Source: Flavobacteriales bacterium (lineage in GTDB: Bacteria; Bacteroidota; Bacteroidia; Flavobacteriales; BACL11). Taken from it: 64,000 nt of DNA. A program made the translations under genes and the position numbers. The notes below the pieces were generated by a model, which was not told the DNA's origin, ran no database searches, and saw nothing but the letters and a program-made list of their open reading frames with translations. The DNA is taken from positions 102,281-166,280 of the forward strand of contig PAHP01000006.1 of the NCBI GenBank assembly GCA_002705205.1. The letters run 5' to 3'. Below are positions 16,128 through 25,940 of the stretch, in pieces; the stretch's first letter is position 1, and every line of letters starts with the position of its first letter.

Positions 16128-18784
16128 TGAACAGAGAGAATCCAATAGATGAAAAAAATAAAGAAGAGAAGGTTATTCATGTTTTTGGGATGTACCAGAA
16201 CTGGTTCCTCGACTATGCTTCATATGTAATCCTAGAAAGAGCTGTCCCTAATATTAACGATGGTTTAAAACCTGTGCAAAGAAGGATTCTTCATTCTTTA
16301 AAAGAATTAGATGATGGAAGGTATCATAAGGTTGCAAATGTAATTGGGCACACTATGAAATATCATCCTCATGGAGATGCTTCTATTGGAGATGCAATGG
16401 TTCAGATTGGGCAGAAAGAATTATTACTTGATATGCAGGGTAATTGGGGAAATCTTGCAACTGGAGACAGAGCAGCTGCTCCTAGATATATTGAGGTCAG
16501 ATTAACTCCTTTTGCATTAGATGTTGTATATAATAAAAAGATCACACATTGGAGATCAAGTTATGATGGAAGAGGGAGGGAGCCACAAACACTACCAGTA
16601 AAGTTTCCTTTACTTCTAGTTCATGGAGTTGAAGGTATTGCTGTAGGACTCTCAACAAAGATATTGCCACATAATTTTAATGAACTTATTGATGCTTCAA
16701 TAAAAGTCCTTAATGGAATAAAACCAAAGATATTTCCTGATTTTTTTAGTGGAGGAAGTGCTGATTTTAGTAATTATAATAATGGAATGAGAGGTGGTAA
16801 AGTTCGAGTAAGAGCTAAAATTACTCAAGAAGACAGGAATACTTTAATAATATCAGAGTTACCGTTCTCAACAAATACATCATCATTAATTAATTCTATA
16901 TTGAAAGCTAATGACAAGGGAAAAATAAAGATAAAAAAGATAGAAGATAATACTGCTGAGAATGTAGAGATTTCAGTTTCAATTCCATCAGGAATATCAC
17001 CTGACAAGACCATTGATGCTCTATACAGATTTACTGACTGTGAAATATCTATCTCACCATTAGCGTGTATTATTGAAGATAATACTCCAAAATTCATGGG
17101 TGTATCTGAAATTTTACAACACTCCACTAATTATACACTAGAACTACTAACAAAGGAACTTGAGGTAAATCTTAGTGAAACACAAGATAAATGGCATTTT
17201 GCCTCTTTAGAAAGAATATTTATCGAGAATCGGATCTATCATAAAATTGAAGAACTAGATAGCTGGCAAAAAATAATCTCAACAATCCATACAGAGATAA
17301 ATCCTTATATAAAAGATTTAATTAAAGAAGTTAGTGATGAGGATATTGAGAAGCTTACTGAAATAAAAATCAAAAAGATTACAAAGTTTGATTTAGATAG
17401 AGCCAGAGAAGAGCTAAGTAAGCTTGAAGAAAGAATTAAGGAAATCAAAGGCTATCTAGCTAACATAACTGACTATGCTATTGATTATTTTAAGAGCCTT
17501 AAATCCAAGTATGGGAAAGATAAGAAGCGAAGAACTGAGATAAGAACTTTTGAAAGTATTGATGCTACAAAGGTTGTTGTAGCTAATAAAAGACTTTATG
17601 TTAATAGAGAAGAAGGTTTTATTGGAACTACAATGCGTAAGGATGAGTTTATTTCTGATTGCTCTGATATTGATGATATTATTGTTTTTAGGAAAAATGG
17701 CTATATGCAGGTTGTTAAAGTAGATAGCAAAGTGTTTGTAGGTAAAGATATTATTCATTGTGCAGTTTTTAAGAAGAAAGATGAGCGGACAATATATAAT
17801 ATGATTTATAAAGACGGATTATCTGGAAATACAATGATGAAGCGTTTTCCTGTAACCTCTATTACTAGAAATAAAGAATATCAAGTAACAAAATCTGACA
17901 AGGGTAGTAAAATAATTTATTTTACTGCAAATCCAAATGGAGAAGCTGAAAAAGTAACTATTCATCTTAGAAAGTTAGCTAAACTTAAGACATTGAAGAT
18001 GGATATTGATTTTGCTGAATTAAGTATTAAAGGAAAGGGGGCTGGAGGAAATATTCTAACTAAAAAAGCAGTTAAGAAGGTCGAATTAAAATCAATAGGA
18101 ATATCAACTTTATCAGCACGTAAAATTTGGTTTGATGATACAGTGCAAAGATTAAATGTTGATGAAAGAGGAGAGTTGTTAGGAGCTTTTAAGTCAGATG
18201 ACAAGATACTTACTATTCATCAATCTGGAGACATTGAATTAAAGAGCTTTGATATTAGTAATCATTTTGATGAAGACATGATACTAATAGAAAAAAATAA
18301 CATTCAAAAACCTATCTCCGCAATTTATTATAATAAAAATAAAAAGAGCTATTATGTGAAACGGTTTTTAGTATCTAATACTATGAGCCGTTTTAATCTT
18401 ATGCCTAATGATGGAGAAAATCAACTTGAGGTAGTAACTACTGACTGGCATCCTCAAGTTGAGATTATTTTTGTAAAAGAGAAAGGAAAAGAAAGGCAAA
18501 AAAAGATTATTAACCTCCAAGAATTTATCTCAATAAAAGGAGAAAAATCTCTAGGTAATAAACTAACATCTAAGAAAGTGAAAGAAATTAACTTATTAGA
18601 ACCTCTTCCATTTAAAGAATCATTAGAAGAAGATCAGCCAGAAGAACTTAATACAAAAGAAAATATTGGCAATACAAAATCAGAGATTAAAATTACAGAT
18701 AAATTAAAAAAAGATCAATTAGATGGAAATGAGAAGTCTGAAGATGATGAATATTTAGGAGGGCAAATAACTCTTGAACTTTAA
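16127..18784 (+). CDS. parC: DNA topoisomerase IV subunit A
   Basis: The breakage-reunion subunit. The catalytic tyrosine is in RAAAPRYIEV, at residue 121, and the helix-turn-helix around GLKPVQRRILHSL and HPHGDASIGDAM is intact. The C-terminal region from about 500 has the beta-propeller blades expected of this family, and the last 50 residues are acidic and low in complexity. At 885 residues it is longer than proteobacterial ParC but normal for this phylum. Coupling to parE in one operon supports topoisomerase IV rather than gyrase. Confidence 0.95.
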   Translation: MNRENPIDEKNKEEKVIHVFGMYQNWFLDYASYVILERAVPNINDGLKPVQRRILHSLKELDDGRYHKVANVIGHTMKYHPHGDASIGDAMVQIGQKELLLDMQGNWGNLATGDRAAAPRYIEVRLTPFALDVVYNKKITHWRSSYDGRGREPQTLPVKFPLLLVHGVEGIAVGLSTKILPHNFNELIDASIKVLNGIKPKIFPDFFSGGSADFSNYNNGMRGGKVRVRAKITQEDRNTLIISELPFSTNTSSLINSILKANDKGKIKIKKIEDNTAENVEISVSIPSGISPDKTIDALYRFTDCEISISPLACIIEDNTPKFMGVSEILQHSTNYTLELLTKELEVNLSETQDKWHFASLERIFIENRIYHKIEELDSWQKIISTIHTEINPYIKDLIKEVSDEDIEKLTEIKIKKITKFDLDRAREELSKLEERIKEIKGYLANITDYAIDYFKSLKSKYGKDKKRRTEIRTFESIDATKVVVANKRLYVNREEGFIGTTMRKDEFISDCSDIDDIIVFRKNGYMQVVKVDSKVFVGKDIIHCAVFKKKDERTIYNMIYKDGLSGNTMMKRFPVTSITRNKEYQVTKSDKGSKIIYFTANPNGEAEKVTIHLRKLAKLKTLKMDIDFAELSIKGKGAGGNILTKKAVKKVELKSIGISTLSARKIWFDDTVQRLNVDERGELLGAFKSDDKILTIHQSGDIELKSFDISNHFDEDMILIEKNNIQKPISAIYYNKNKKSYYVKRFLVSNTMSRFNLMPNDGENQLEVVTTDWHPQVEIIFVKEKGKERQKKIINLQEFISIKGEKSLGNKLTSKKVKEINLLEPLPFKESLEEDQPEELNTKENIGNTKSEIKITDKLKKDQLDGNEKSEDDEYLGGQITLEL

Positions 18785-18844
18785 TTTAATCAACAAAAAA
18801 ATACTATAAAATAAGTAGATTTTCTATATTTTTACAAAAAATAA

Positions 18845-20845
18845 ATGAACATGAAAAAAACTCTAATCTTAATACTTTTTATAACACCTATATTAATTAT
18901 AGCGCAAAATTCCTATAACTTAACGCTAGTAGCAGATTACGAATGGTTTTCTACTGAGGGAAATGATATATGGGGGTGGGTAGATCCTTTAGATGGTGCC
19001 GAATATGCCCTTGTAGGCTTAAACGATGGTTTTGCTTGTGTTAATGTTAGTTCTGCATCAAACCCTATTTTGGAATTTGAGATTCCTGATTTAAATTCAA
19101 CTTGGAGAGATGTAAAGACATGGGGTAATTATGCTTACGTTACTACTGAAGCAGATGCTGGTTTATTAATAGTAGATTTAACTGATATGACTGGAAATAC
19201 TTATTGGCATTTAAGTACCTTTAACAACCCTTCTACAGGAGCAACAGTTGAGTTTACAGCAGCACATAATTTATATATTGACGAAAAAGGAATATGCTAT
19301 ATCTTTGGTGCCAGCCTTAATGGTGGAGGTTCAAACCCTTCAGATGGAGCGATATTTTTAGATGTTGGAAATAATCCTACAAATCCAATTTATCTAGGTG
19401 AATGGGATGAAGAGTATATTCATGATGGTATGGTTAGAGGAGATACTATGTATGCTGGCTGTATATATACTGGTGATCTTTATATTGTTGATGTAAGCAA
19501 TAAAAATAACCCTGTGACTATAGGAACACATCAAACTCCTAGTGCTTTTACACATAATGCTTGGATAAGTGATGATGGAAATCATGTTTTTACCACTGAT
19601 GAGACCTCAGATGCTTATATTGGGTCCTACAACATATCAGATATGTCTAATATCCAAGAAGTAGATAGAATCCAATCCAATCCTGGATCTAATTCAATCC
19701 CTCATAATACTCATGTTGATGGAAATTTTCTTGTCACTTCATGGTACAGAGATGGAACAACAGTTCATGATATCTCTAATCCAAATAATTTAGTTCAGGT
19801 TGCTTATTATGATTCTTATTCAGGATCTGGCGATGGATTTGATGGTTGTTGGGGAACATACCCATTTTTACCCTCAGGTATTATAATTTCATCTGACATT
19901 AATACTAGTAGTAATGGGAACGCACGATTATTAATATTTGAAAGAGGCTTTTCTAATGCTTGTTATTTGGAAGGAAATGTTATCGATGGTAATAGTGGAT
20001 TAAATCTCACAGGAGCTACTGTTGTAATCTTAAATACTACTATACCTAATAGTTCTAGCACTAATTTAAATGGAGAGTATACTAGTGGTAATGCTGATGC
20101 AGGCACTTTTGATGTTGAATTTTCAATGCTAGGTTATATTTCTGACACTTTGCAAGCAACATTGATTAACGGACAAGTTGTTTTGCTAAATGCTACATTA
20201 TATAATGACCCTAATATGCCAATTTTAGGCTGTATGAATCCATTAGCAAATAATTATAATCCTAATGCGAACACATCATTAGAATTTGGAGGAGAGTATG
20301 ATAATACTTTTTCTACTGGAGGTTATTTTAATGGTAATCAGCATCTAATTTTTAACGCTACAACTGATTTATTAATAAAGTCAGCAGTATTTTATGCTGA
20401 TGACCCAAGATCAGTAACTTTTGAGTTAAGAAATAATAGTGGGAACGTTATTGATGACACAACACATTTATTAATTCAAGGTGCACAACAACTAACTTTA
20501 AATTTTGAAGTGCCTGCTGGAACAGATATGCAATTAGGTATTTCTAGCGGGAATACGGGCTTATATAGAAATAATGATGGAGCTAATTACCCTTATAATA
20601 TTGGTTCAGTAATGAGTATTACTGGAAATAGTGCAGACCCTGATTATTATTATTTCTATTATAATATTGAGGTTGAAGTTCCTTGTGACAATACAATATT
20701 AGGTCTTAATCATGTAGACAAACCTACAAGAAGCATGTTCAAAGTGACAGACGTATTGGGTAGAGAAGTAGGTTATAGTTCTAATCAAACGCTGTTCTAT
20801 TTATTTGATGATGGTACAGTTGAGAAAAGAATTGTTGTAGATTAA
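18845..20845 (+). CDS. Secreted choice-of-anchor B (LVIVD repeat) protein with short C-terminal sorting tag
   Basis: A signal peptide covers residues 1 to about 20 (ending IIAQ; the ATG at 18851 is an alternative start). Residues 25-370 form the LVIVD-repeat beta-propeller called choice-of-anchor B, with repeats such as LLIVDLTDMTG and LYIVDVSNKNNP. Residues 375-455 look like a carboxypeptidase regulatory-like domain. A GCMNPLANNYNPNAN repeat follows near 460, then a domain ending in YYYFYYNIEVEVPC. The last 35 residues (FKVTDVLGREV ... FDDGTVEKRIVVD) form a tag shared with the proteins at 43102 and 57273. It is probably surface-exposed through T9SS. The stop codon abuts that of the opposing permease gene. 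Confidence 0.85.
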   Translation: MNMKKTLILILFITPILIIAQNSYNLTLVADYEWFSTEGNDIWGWVDPLDGAEYALVGLNDGFACVNVSSASNPILEFEIPDLNSTWRDVKTWGNYAYVTTEADAGLLIVDLTDMTGNTYWHLSTFNNPSTGATVEFTAAHNLYIDEKGICYIFGASLNGGGSNPSDGAIFLDVGNNPTNPIYLGEWDEEYIHDGMVRGDTMYAGCIYTGDLYIVDVSNKNNPVTIGTHQTPSAFTHNAWISDDGNHVFTTDETSDAYIGSYNISDMSNIQEVDRIQSNPGSNSIPHNTHVDGNFLVTSWYRDGTTVHDISNPNNLVQVAYYDSYSGSGDGFDGCWGTYPFLPSGIIISSDINTSSNGNARLLIFERGFSNACYLEGNVIDGNSGLNLTGATVVILNTTIPNSSSTNLNGEYTSGNADAGTFDVEFSMLGYISDTLQATLINGQVVLLNATLYNDPNMPILGCMNPLANNYNPNANTSLEFGGEYDNTFSTGGYFNGNQHLIFNATTDLLIKSAVFYADDPRSVTFELRNNSGNVIDDTTHLLIQGAQQLTLNFEVPAGTDMQLGISSGNTGLYRNNDGANYPYNIGSVMSITGNSADPDYYYFYYNIEVEVPCDNTILGLNHVDKPTRSMFKVTDVLGREVGYSSNQTLFYLFDDGTVEKRIVVD

Positions 20846-23056
20846 TTAATCTTTAATAGTAAGCCTCAATACAGAGCATGATGAGTTTGATGCAAACTTA
20901 TCCTTACCTGAGCCAAATAACATACTTTTCCAAGTGTCTTGCTTAGGAGTTCCTAATACTAATAAATCATACTCAGCTGTAAGTTCTGATATTAATTCAG
21001 AAGGATCTTCTGAAGTTTCAATCCTTAATTTAGCAATATCATTGTGCTGATTTAATAATAACTCTGTACTTTTTTTAATGTTTTTAACTTTTTCTTTGGT
21101 ATTTTCTTCAGAAATAACATGTAATAATGTAAAACTAGCATCGTAAAACTTACAAACATTAGCAGTAGTATTAATGAGCTTCCCTATATCCCTACTATTT
21201 GGACGTACTGCTAGAACAACTTTTCTTATATAACGAACACCATTGTCCTTAAAAAGTGCAAAATTCGAGTTGATATTACTTACTATCCATCCTACAGGGT
21301 TATTGATTAAGAATCCATTACTTATTCTTCCATTCCAAGAAAGAAGTAGCCAATCAGACTTAGAATGATCAGAAAGAACTTGCATCGTTTCAGAGACATT
21401 ATGAGTTACAATGGATTCAAAATCAAGTTTTAAATTATTTACCTCTTGAACAATTGATAATTGCCTTCTTAATGATTTTATTTTTGGAGTTTCAATAAGA
21501 ACAGCATCTAAGAATGTTTGGTCTGGAACCTCCTTGATATTAACTACTTGAAGAGTTTTTTTCTTGTTAAGTGCAGCTCCAACTTCAATTAAAGATTCAG
21601 GTGAATATTCATTTCCAAAAAGTGGAATTATCACACCAGCATTTGGATTAATTTGTCCGTCAAGCCAGTCCTTATGTTCTTCATTAATAGCATTATAGTT
21701 TGTGTCATGCTTAATATTATCACTATTATTATTAAAAAATAGAAATTTTGCAGCGCTCTGGCCATAATTTTTTAAAACTCCTGTTCTAGAAGCTTTAATC
21801 CCGTATAAATAAAATATTGTACTTCCAATTAATCCAATTATAATCAAAACTAGTATTGGCAACCATCCTAAATAAAATAATAGTACTAGACCGCTAATTA
21901 TACCGAAAATCTGAACATAAGGATAAAATGGAGATTTGTAGGTAGGTTTATACCACTGAACTGCCGTTTCTCTAAGAACTATAACAGAGATATTTACAGC
22001 TATAAACATACTTACTTTAAATGCACTTGCTAACTTGACAATTTTTTCAACATCTAGAAACATTATTATGAATGCCATCATAAGGCAAGTAAGTAATATT
22101 GTATTAATTGGAGTTAAGTATCTATCATGAACTTTCGAAAGATTATTAGGTAATAATTTATCCATTGCCATAGCAAAAGGGAATCTTGAAGCTGCTAAAA
22201 CTCCAGAATTAGCCATTGAAATAAGTGTAACTACAGCAAGCGCTGCAATTATATAAGCAAATAATTGATTTCCTAATACAAGAGATAATGTATAAATAGG
22301 TCTAATATCTTTATTTAATTCAGCTAATGGAACGTTACCAACTAAAGTGTATGAAATTCCTATATAGATAGCTGTAATAATAATTAAAGAGAGAATCATT
22401 GATAAAGGAAGGTTTCTGCTTGGATTTTTCACTTCTCCTGCTACAGCTGCTATTTTAGTTACTCCGGCATAAGCAATATAAACGAATGCAATTGTGCTTA
22501 AGAAAGAACCTGAACCATTATTAAAAAATGGATTTAACAAGTCACTTTTTATTTCAGGAATGCCTATAAAAAATAAAGAAATTAAACCTATTAAGCTAAG
22601 AGAAATTATAATTATTTGCACTTTTCCAACCTTTTTAATTCCAAAGATATTTAAGAACATTATTAAAAATAAAAAGACTAATGATATATATTTCACAAAT
22701 TCATATGGAATACTAGTCAAAACATATAGGTATGCACCTAGTCCAATTAATGCAAAAGAACTTTTTAGTATTAATGAGATCCAAAGTCCTAAACCAGATA
22801 TAGTGCCCATTATAGGTCCAAAGGCTCTTTCAATATATAAATATGCTCCACCTGACTTTGGCATTGCAGTTGCTAACTCAGATTTAGATAAAACTGCAGG
22901 AAGAATGCTAATTGCCGCCAACAAGAATGCTAGCCAAACTGATGATCCAGTTTTTACAGCTGCAATACCAGGTATAATAAAGATACCTCCTAGCATTCCT
23001 GCTATACATATTGCAATTGCAGCAGGTAATGATAATGTTCTGTTAAGTTTTTTCAT
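20846..23056 (-). CDS. APC-family amino acid permease fused to universal stress protein domains
   Basis: The first 430 residues hold about 12 hydrophobic segments of an amino acid-polyamine-organocation transporter, beginning with the family motif AICIAGMLGGIFIIPGIAA and containing the GGAYLYIERAFGP loop. The last 270 residues are hydrophilic and fit one or two USP domains; the end has LVLGTPKQDTW and a GSGKDKFASNSSCSVL nucleotide-loop-like segment. USP domains bind nucleotides and may gate transport. The substrate is unknown. It is a single gene with its own promoter. Confidence 0.88.
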   Translation of the reverse strand: MKKLNRTLSLPAAIAICIAGMLGGIFIIPGIAAVKTGSSVWLAFLLAAISILPAVLSKSELATAMPKSGGAYLYIERAFGPIMGTISGLGLWISLILKSSFALIGLGAYLYVLTSIPYEFVKYISLVFLFLIMFLNIFGIKKVGKVQIIIISLSLIGLISLFFIGIPEIKSDLLNPFFNNGSGSFLSTIAFVYIAYAGVTKIAAVAGEVKNPSRNLPLSMILSLIIITAIYIGISYTLVGNVPLAELNKDIRPIYTLSLVLGNQLFAYIIAALAVVTLISMANSGVLAASRFPFAMAMDKLLPNNLSKVHDRYLTPINTILLTCLMMAFIIMFLDVEKIVKLASAFKVSMFIAVNISVIVLRETAVQWYKPTYKSPFYPYVQIFGIISGLVLLFYLGWLPILVLIIIGLIGSTIFYLYGIKASRTGVLKNYGQSAAKFLFFNNNSDNIKHDTNYNAINEEHKDWLDGQINPNAGVIIPLFGNEYSPESLIEVGAALNKKKTLQVVNIKEVPDQTFLDAVLIETPKIKSLRRQLSIVQEVNNLKLDFESIVTHNVSETMQVLSDHSKSDWLLLSWNGRISNGFLINNPVGWIVSNINSNFALFKDNGVRYIRKVVLAVRPNSRDIGKLINTTANVCKFYDASFTLLHVISEENTKEKVKNIKKSTELLLNQHNDIAKLRIETSEDPSELISELTAEYDLLVLGTPKQDTWKSMLFGSGKDKFASNSSCSVLRLTIKD

Positions 23057-23069
23057 ACTATAATCATTG

Positions 23070-23077
23070 CAAATATA
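23070..23077 (-). promoter_or_regulatory. -7 promoter box TATATTTG of the permease gene
   Basis: The minus strand reads TATATTTG, 13 nt before the start codon at 23056. It fits the TAnnTTTG consensus. Confidence 0.45.
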
Positions 23078-23121
23078 TATTAATCTGCAAAAATAATTTA
23101 GCTATAAGATACTAGATTTAT

Positions 23122-23129
23122 TAAATTTG
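23122..23129 (+). promoter_or_regulatory. -7 promoter box TAAATTTG of gcvT-comB
   Basis: TAAATTTG matches TAnnTTTG and ends 18 nt before the gcvT start at 23148. This placement also argues against the in-frame start at 23127, which overlaps the box. Confidence 0.5.
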
Positions 23130-23147
23130 CACAAAGAAATATTTATA

Positions 23148-24224
23148 ATGAAAAAATTAGTTTTATCAGATGTTCATCTGAGTCTAGGAGGGAAGATGGT
23201 TGATTTTGCAGGATACAAAATGCCTATCCAATATGCTGATGGTGTAATATCAGAACATAATGCTGTTCGAAATTCAGTCGGTGTATTTGATGTATCTCAT
23301 ATGGGAGAGATTTTTATAAGTGGAGATAAGGCTTTCAATTTTTTACAATACATAACATCTAATAATCTGAATAAACTTACTCCTGGTAAGGTCCAATACA
23401 CTTGTTTTCCAAATGATACTGGAGGTATTGTCGATGATTTTTTGTTATATATGGTTTCTGAGAATAATTATTTAGCAGTAGTAAATGCATCTAATATTCA
23501 AAAAGATTTAGATTGGATGAAAAAACATAACTCTTTTGGTTGCAATATTAACAACCAATCAGAAGAATACTCTTTATTAGCTGTACAAGGACCTAAATCG
23601 ATTGAACTATTACAGGAACTAACTAATATTAATTTATCTGAAATAAAGTATTACCACTTTAAAGTTACTTCTATTTCAGGTATTAATAATGTAATTTTAT
23701 CAAGGACAGGTTATACAGGAGAGGTAGGATTCGAGATTTATGTTAAAAATGAATATGTCAAAGAACTATGGGATGCTTTATTCTCTACTTCTATAAGTCT
23801 CAAACCTATTGGGTTAGCAGCTCGTGATACTTTACGTTTAGAGAAAGGTTTCTGTCTTTATGGTAATGATATTAATGATACCACATCACCTATTGAAGCA
23901 GGTTTAAGTTGGATTACAGACTTTAGTAAAGATTTTATAAATTATAAGAACTTGAAAATTCAAAATGAAGGAGGATCTAAAATGAGATTAGTTGGTATAG
24001 AAATTATTGATAAAGGTATTGCTCGTAAAGACTATCCTATTGTTAATGAAGATCAAAATGAAATTGGCGTTGTTACCTCTGGAACTATGTCTCCTACTTT
24101 AAATAAAGCTATTGCTATGGGGTATGTTCCTAGAGAATTATCAGAAATAGGAAGTAAAATTTTTATTAAAGTACGCAAAAAATATATTAAAGCTAAGATT
24201 GTATCATTACCTTTTGTAAAATAA
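23148..24224 (+). CDS. gcvT: Aminomethyltransferase (glycine cleavage T protein)
   Basis: The T protein of the glycine cleavage system takes the aminomethyl group from lipoylated H protein and passes the methylene unit to tetrahydrofolate, releasing ammonia. The start at 23148 gives MKKLVLSDVHLSLGGKMVDFAG, which aligns with homologues. FDVSHMGEI near 53, GYTGEVGFEIYV near 189 and GLAARDTLRLEKGF near 225 are family signatures; the aspartate in ARDTLR binds folate. The length is 358 residues. It overlaps comB by 1 nt. Genes for the P and H proteins are not in the window. Confidence 0.95.
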   Translation: MKKLVLSDVHLSLGGKMVDFAGYKMPIQYADGVISEHNAVRNSVGVFDVSHMGEIFISGDKAFNFLQYITSNNLNKLTPGKVQYTCFPNDTGGIVDDFLLYMVSENNYLAVVNASNIQKDLDWMKKHNSFGCNINNQSEEYSLLAVQGPKSIELLQELTNINLSEIKYYHFKVTSISGINNVILSRTGYTGEVGFEIYVKNEYVKELWDALFSTSISLKPIGLAARDTLRLEKGFCLYGNDINDTTSPIEAGLSWITDFSKDFINYKNLKIQNEGGSKMRLVGIEIIDKGIARKDYPIVNEDQNEIGVVTSGTMSPTLNKAIAMGYVPRELSEIGSKIFIKVRKKYIKAKIVSLPFVK

Positions 24225-24955
24225 TGTTGTCTCAGAATAATATATCTGTTTGCTTTACAACTGATCAGTTTAAAAAATATGCTGATGAAAGATCAACAGT
24301 AGTAATTATTGATATACTCAGAGCTACCTCTGTAATATCAACAGCCTTTGAGCTTGGAATAGAAGCCGTTATTCCAGTACAAACAGTTAAAGAAGCATTA
24401 ACATACAAGAATAAAGAAAATCATATAATTGCTGCTGAAAGAAATACTTTAAAAATTAAAGGATTTGATTATGGTAATTCTCCTTATCATTATATAAATT
24501 CTGATATTAAAGGAAAGACATTAGTACTAACAACTACAAATGGCACAAAAGCAATACATTTAGCAAAATCACACAAGGTTATTACTGCTTCATTTCTAAA
24601 TATTAATATAGTTGCTAAATATTTGCAAGAAGACAATAATGATATAATTATTCTCTGCTCTGGATGGAAAGGCATGTTTAATCTTGAAGATTCAATTTTT
24701 GCAGGAGCAATTTGTGAAAAACTATTAGAATCAGATAAGTTCTCTAGTAAATGTGATTCTATGCTAGCTGCTATAGAACTTTATGGAAGCGGGCGGGGTA
24801 ATTTATTTAATTATCTATCTAATTCTGCTTATCGAAATAGAAATAACTCTGATTCAGTAATAAAAGATACCCATTTCTGCTTAAATCCAACAATAAAATC
24901 AAATATTATTCCAATATTTACTGATGGTAAATTAATTAAACTAAAGGGTTATTAA
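24224..24955 (+). CDS. comB: 2-phosphosulfolactate phosphatase family protein
   Basis: ComB hydrolyses 2-phosphosulfolactate to sulfolactate and phosphate with Mg2+. Signatures seen are IIDILRATSVISTAFELG, AAERNTLKIKGFDYGNSP, TTTNGTKAI and CSGWKGMFNLEDSIFAGAI; the acidic residues in these loops bind metal. In methanogens this step leads to coenzyme M, which this bacterium is not expected to make, so the bacterial role may be different. It is translationally coupled to gcvT (1-nt overlap). The length of 243 residues is normal. Confidence 0.9.
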   Translation: MLSQNNISVCFTTDQFKKYADERSTVVIIDILRATSVISTAFELGIEAVIPVQTVKEALTYKNKENHIIAAERNTLKIKGFDYGNSPYHYINSDIKGKTLVLTTTNGTKAIHLAKSHKVITASFLNINIVAKYLQEDNNDIIILCSGWKGMFNLEDSIFAGAICEKLLESDKFSSKCDSMLAAIELYGSGRGNLFNYLSNSAYRNRNNSDSVIKDTHFCLNPTIKSNIIPIFTDGKLIKLKGY

Positions 24956-24971
24956 AAGATGTTATTAGGAT

Positions 24972-25811
24972 TTAGTGAGACCAAAAATGTCTTCCTAGAT
25001 AGAATGCTAGCTTAAGTTTAAAATAAGGCCCCATTGATTGCTTTTTTTCATCAAGTGATATTTCTGTTGTTTGATTAGCTAAATCATTGTATACAGTAGT
25101 AATCTCATTTGTTCTAATGTTATTAAAATTAAACCCAATCATTGGTTCAATAGCAAATATTTCTCTACTACTAAAATTAAAGATAGACCACCCAAAACCT
25201 AGACCTGCAGATGAGCCAAATGTATTCTTAGATATTTCTACTGAATTAGAATTTACATCTTCATAGTATTCTCTAGAATTATTAACACCTAATCTGTAAG
25301 ATGCTTCAAAGAAAACAGCATTTCCTCTTCCGGTGGTAATATAATATCTTAATTTTGGTTTTACTCCTACATTAAACTCATCATCACTTTGTATACCTAC
25401 TGAATCATTATAATGGACAGATAAAGCAGTTAATGTATCAGAATCTGTATCAATATCATACCCTCCCAAGTCTAACCCTAAACCTAATAAGAAACCATCA
25501 GCTAAAAAATATCCAAAACTTATATCATTTAAGAATCTAGATTCCCAGTTAGAAAAATTAGTAAAATCTAAATCGTAGCCCAAATCCGTCTCTGAATTAT
25601 AAAAGTCTTTCCAATCACCAGATATAGGGTAATTAGGTTCTGATTTTCCATCAATTTTATAATCATAATCAAATTCTCCTCCAGTCACCCAATTAAAATG
25701 TCCTCCAATACCTGTACCAATTTCTATCTGCCATATTCCTTTCTCTATCTTTTGTGCACTTATATTTAGTGCTAATACAGCAAAAAATGAAGCTATAATT
25801 ATCTTTTTCAT
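24972..25811 (-). CDS. Outer-membrane beta-barrel-like protein
   Basis: A signal peptide (residues 1-19, ending ISAQ) is followed by alternating-hydrophobicity strands with many aromatic residues and turns rich in Asp and Asn, as in outer-membrane barrels. LRYYITTGRGNAVFFEASYRLG and GLGFGWSIFN look like transmembrane strands. The last residues (FKLKLAFYLGRHFWSH) lack a clear terminal phenylalanine. I cannot name a family. The gene stands alone with a TATTTTTG box at 25839-25846. Confidence 0.65.
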   Translation of the reverse strand: MKKIIIASFFAVLALNISAQKIEKGIWQIEIGTGIGGHFNWVTGGEFDYDYKIDGKSEPNYPISGDWKDFYNSETDLGYDLDFTNFSNWESRFLNDISFGYFLADGFLLGLGLDLGGYDIDTDSDTLTALSVHYNDSVGIQSDDEFNVGVKPKLRYYITTGRGNAVFFEASYRLGVNNSREYYEDVNSNSVEISKNTFGSSAGLGFGWSIFNFSSREIFAIEPMIGFNFNNIRTNEITTVYNDLANQTTEISLDEKKQSMGPYFKLKLAFYLGRHFWSH

Positions 25812-25838
25812 ATCTATATTCTATAAATTATTTGTAGG

Positions 25839-25846
25839 CAAAAATA
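25839..25846 (-). promoter_or_regulatory. -7 promoter box TATTTTTG
   Basis: The minus strand reads TATTTTTG, fitting TAnnTTTG, 27 nt upstream of the start at 25811. Confidence 0.45.
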
Positions 25847-25940
25847 AGAAATTCAAATTAACATATCATTATTAAATATAATATCTAATATTTTATGTAA
25901 TACTTAAAAGAACATTAAAGTTTAATATAGATTGTTAGAA

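Noticed and set aside
22494..23063. A 189-codon open frame on the plus strand
   Set aside because: It is fully antisense to the well-supported permease gene, has no promoter box and its translation matches no family; it reflects the bias of the opposite strand.
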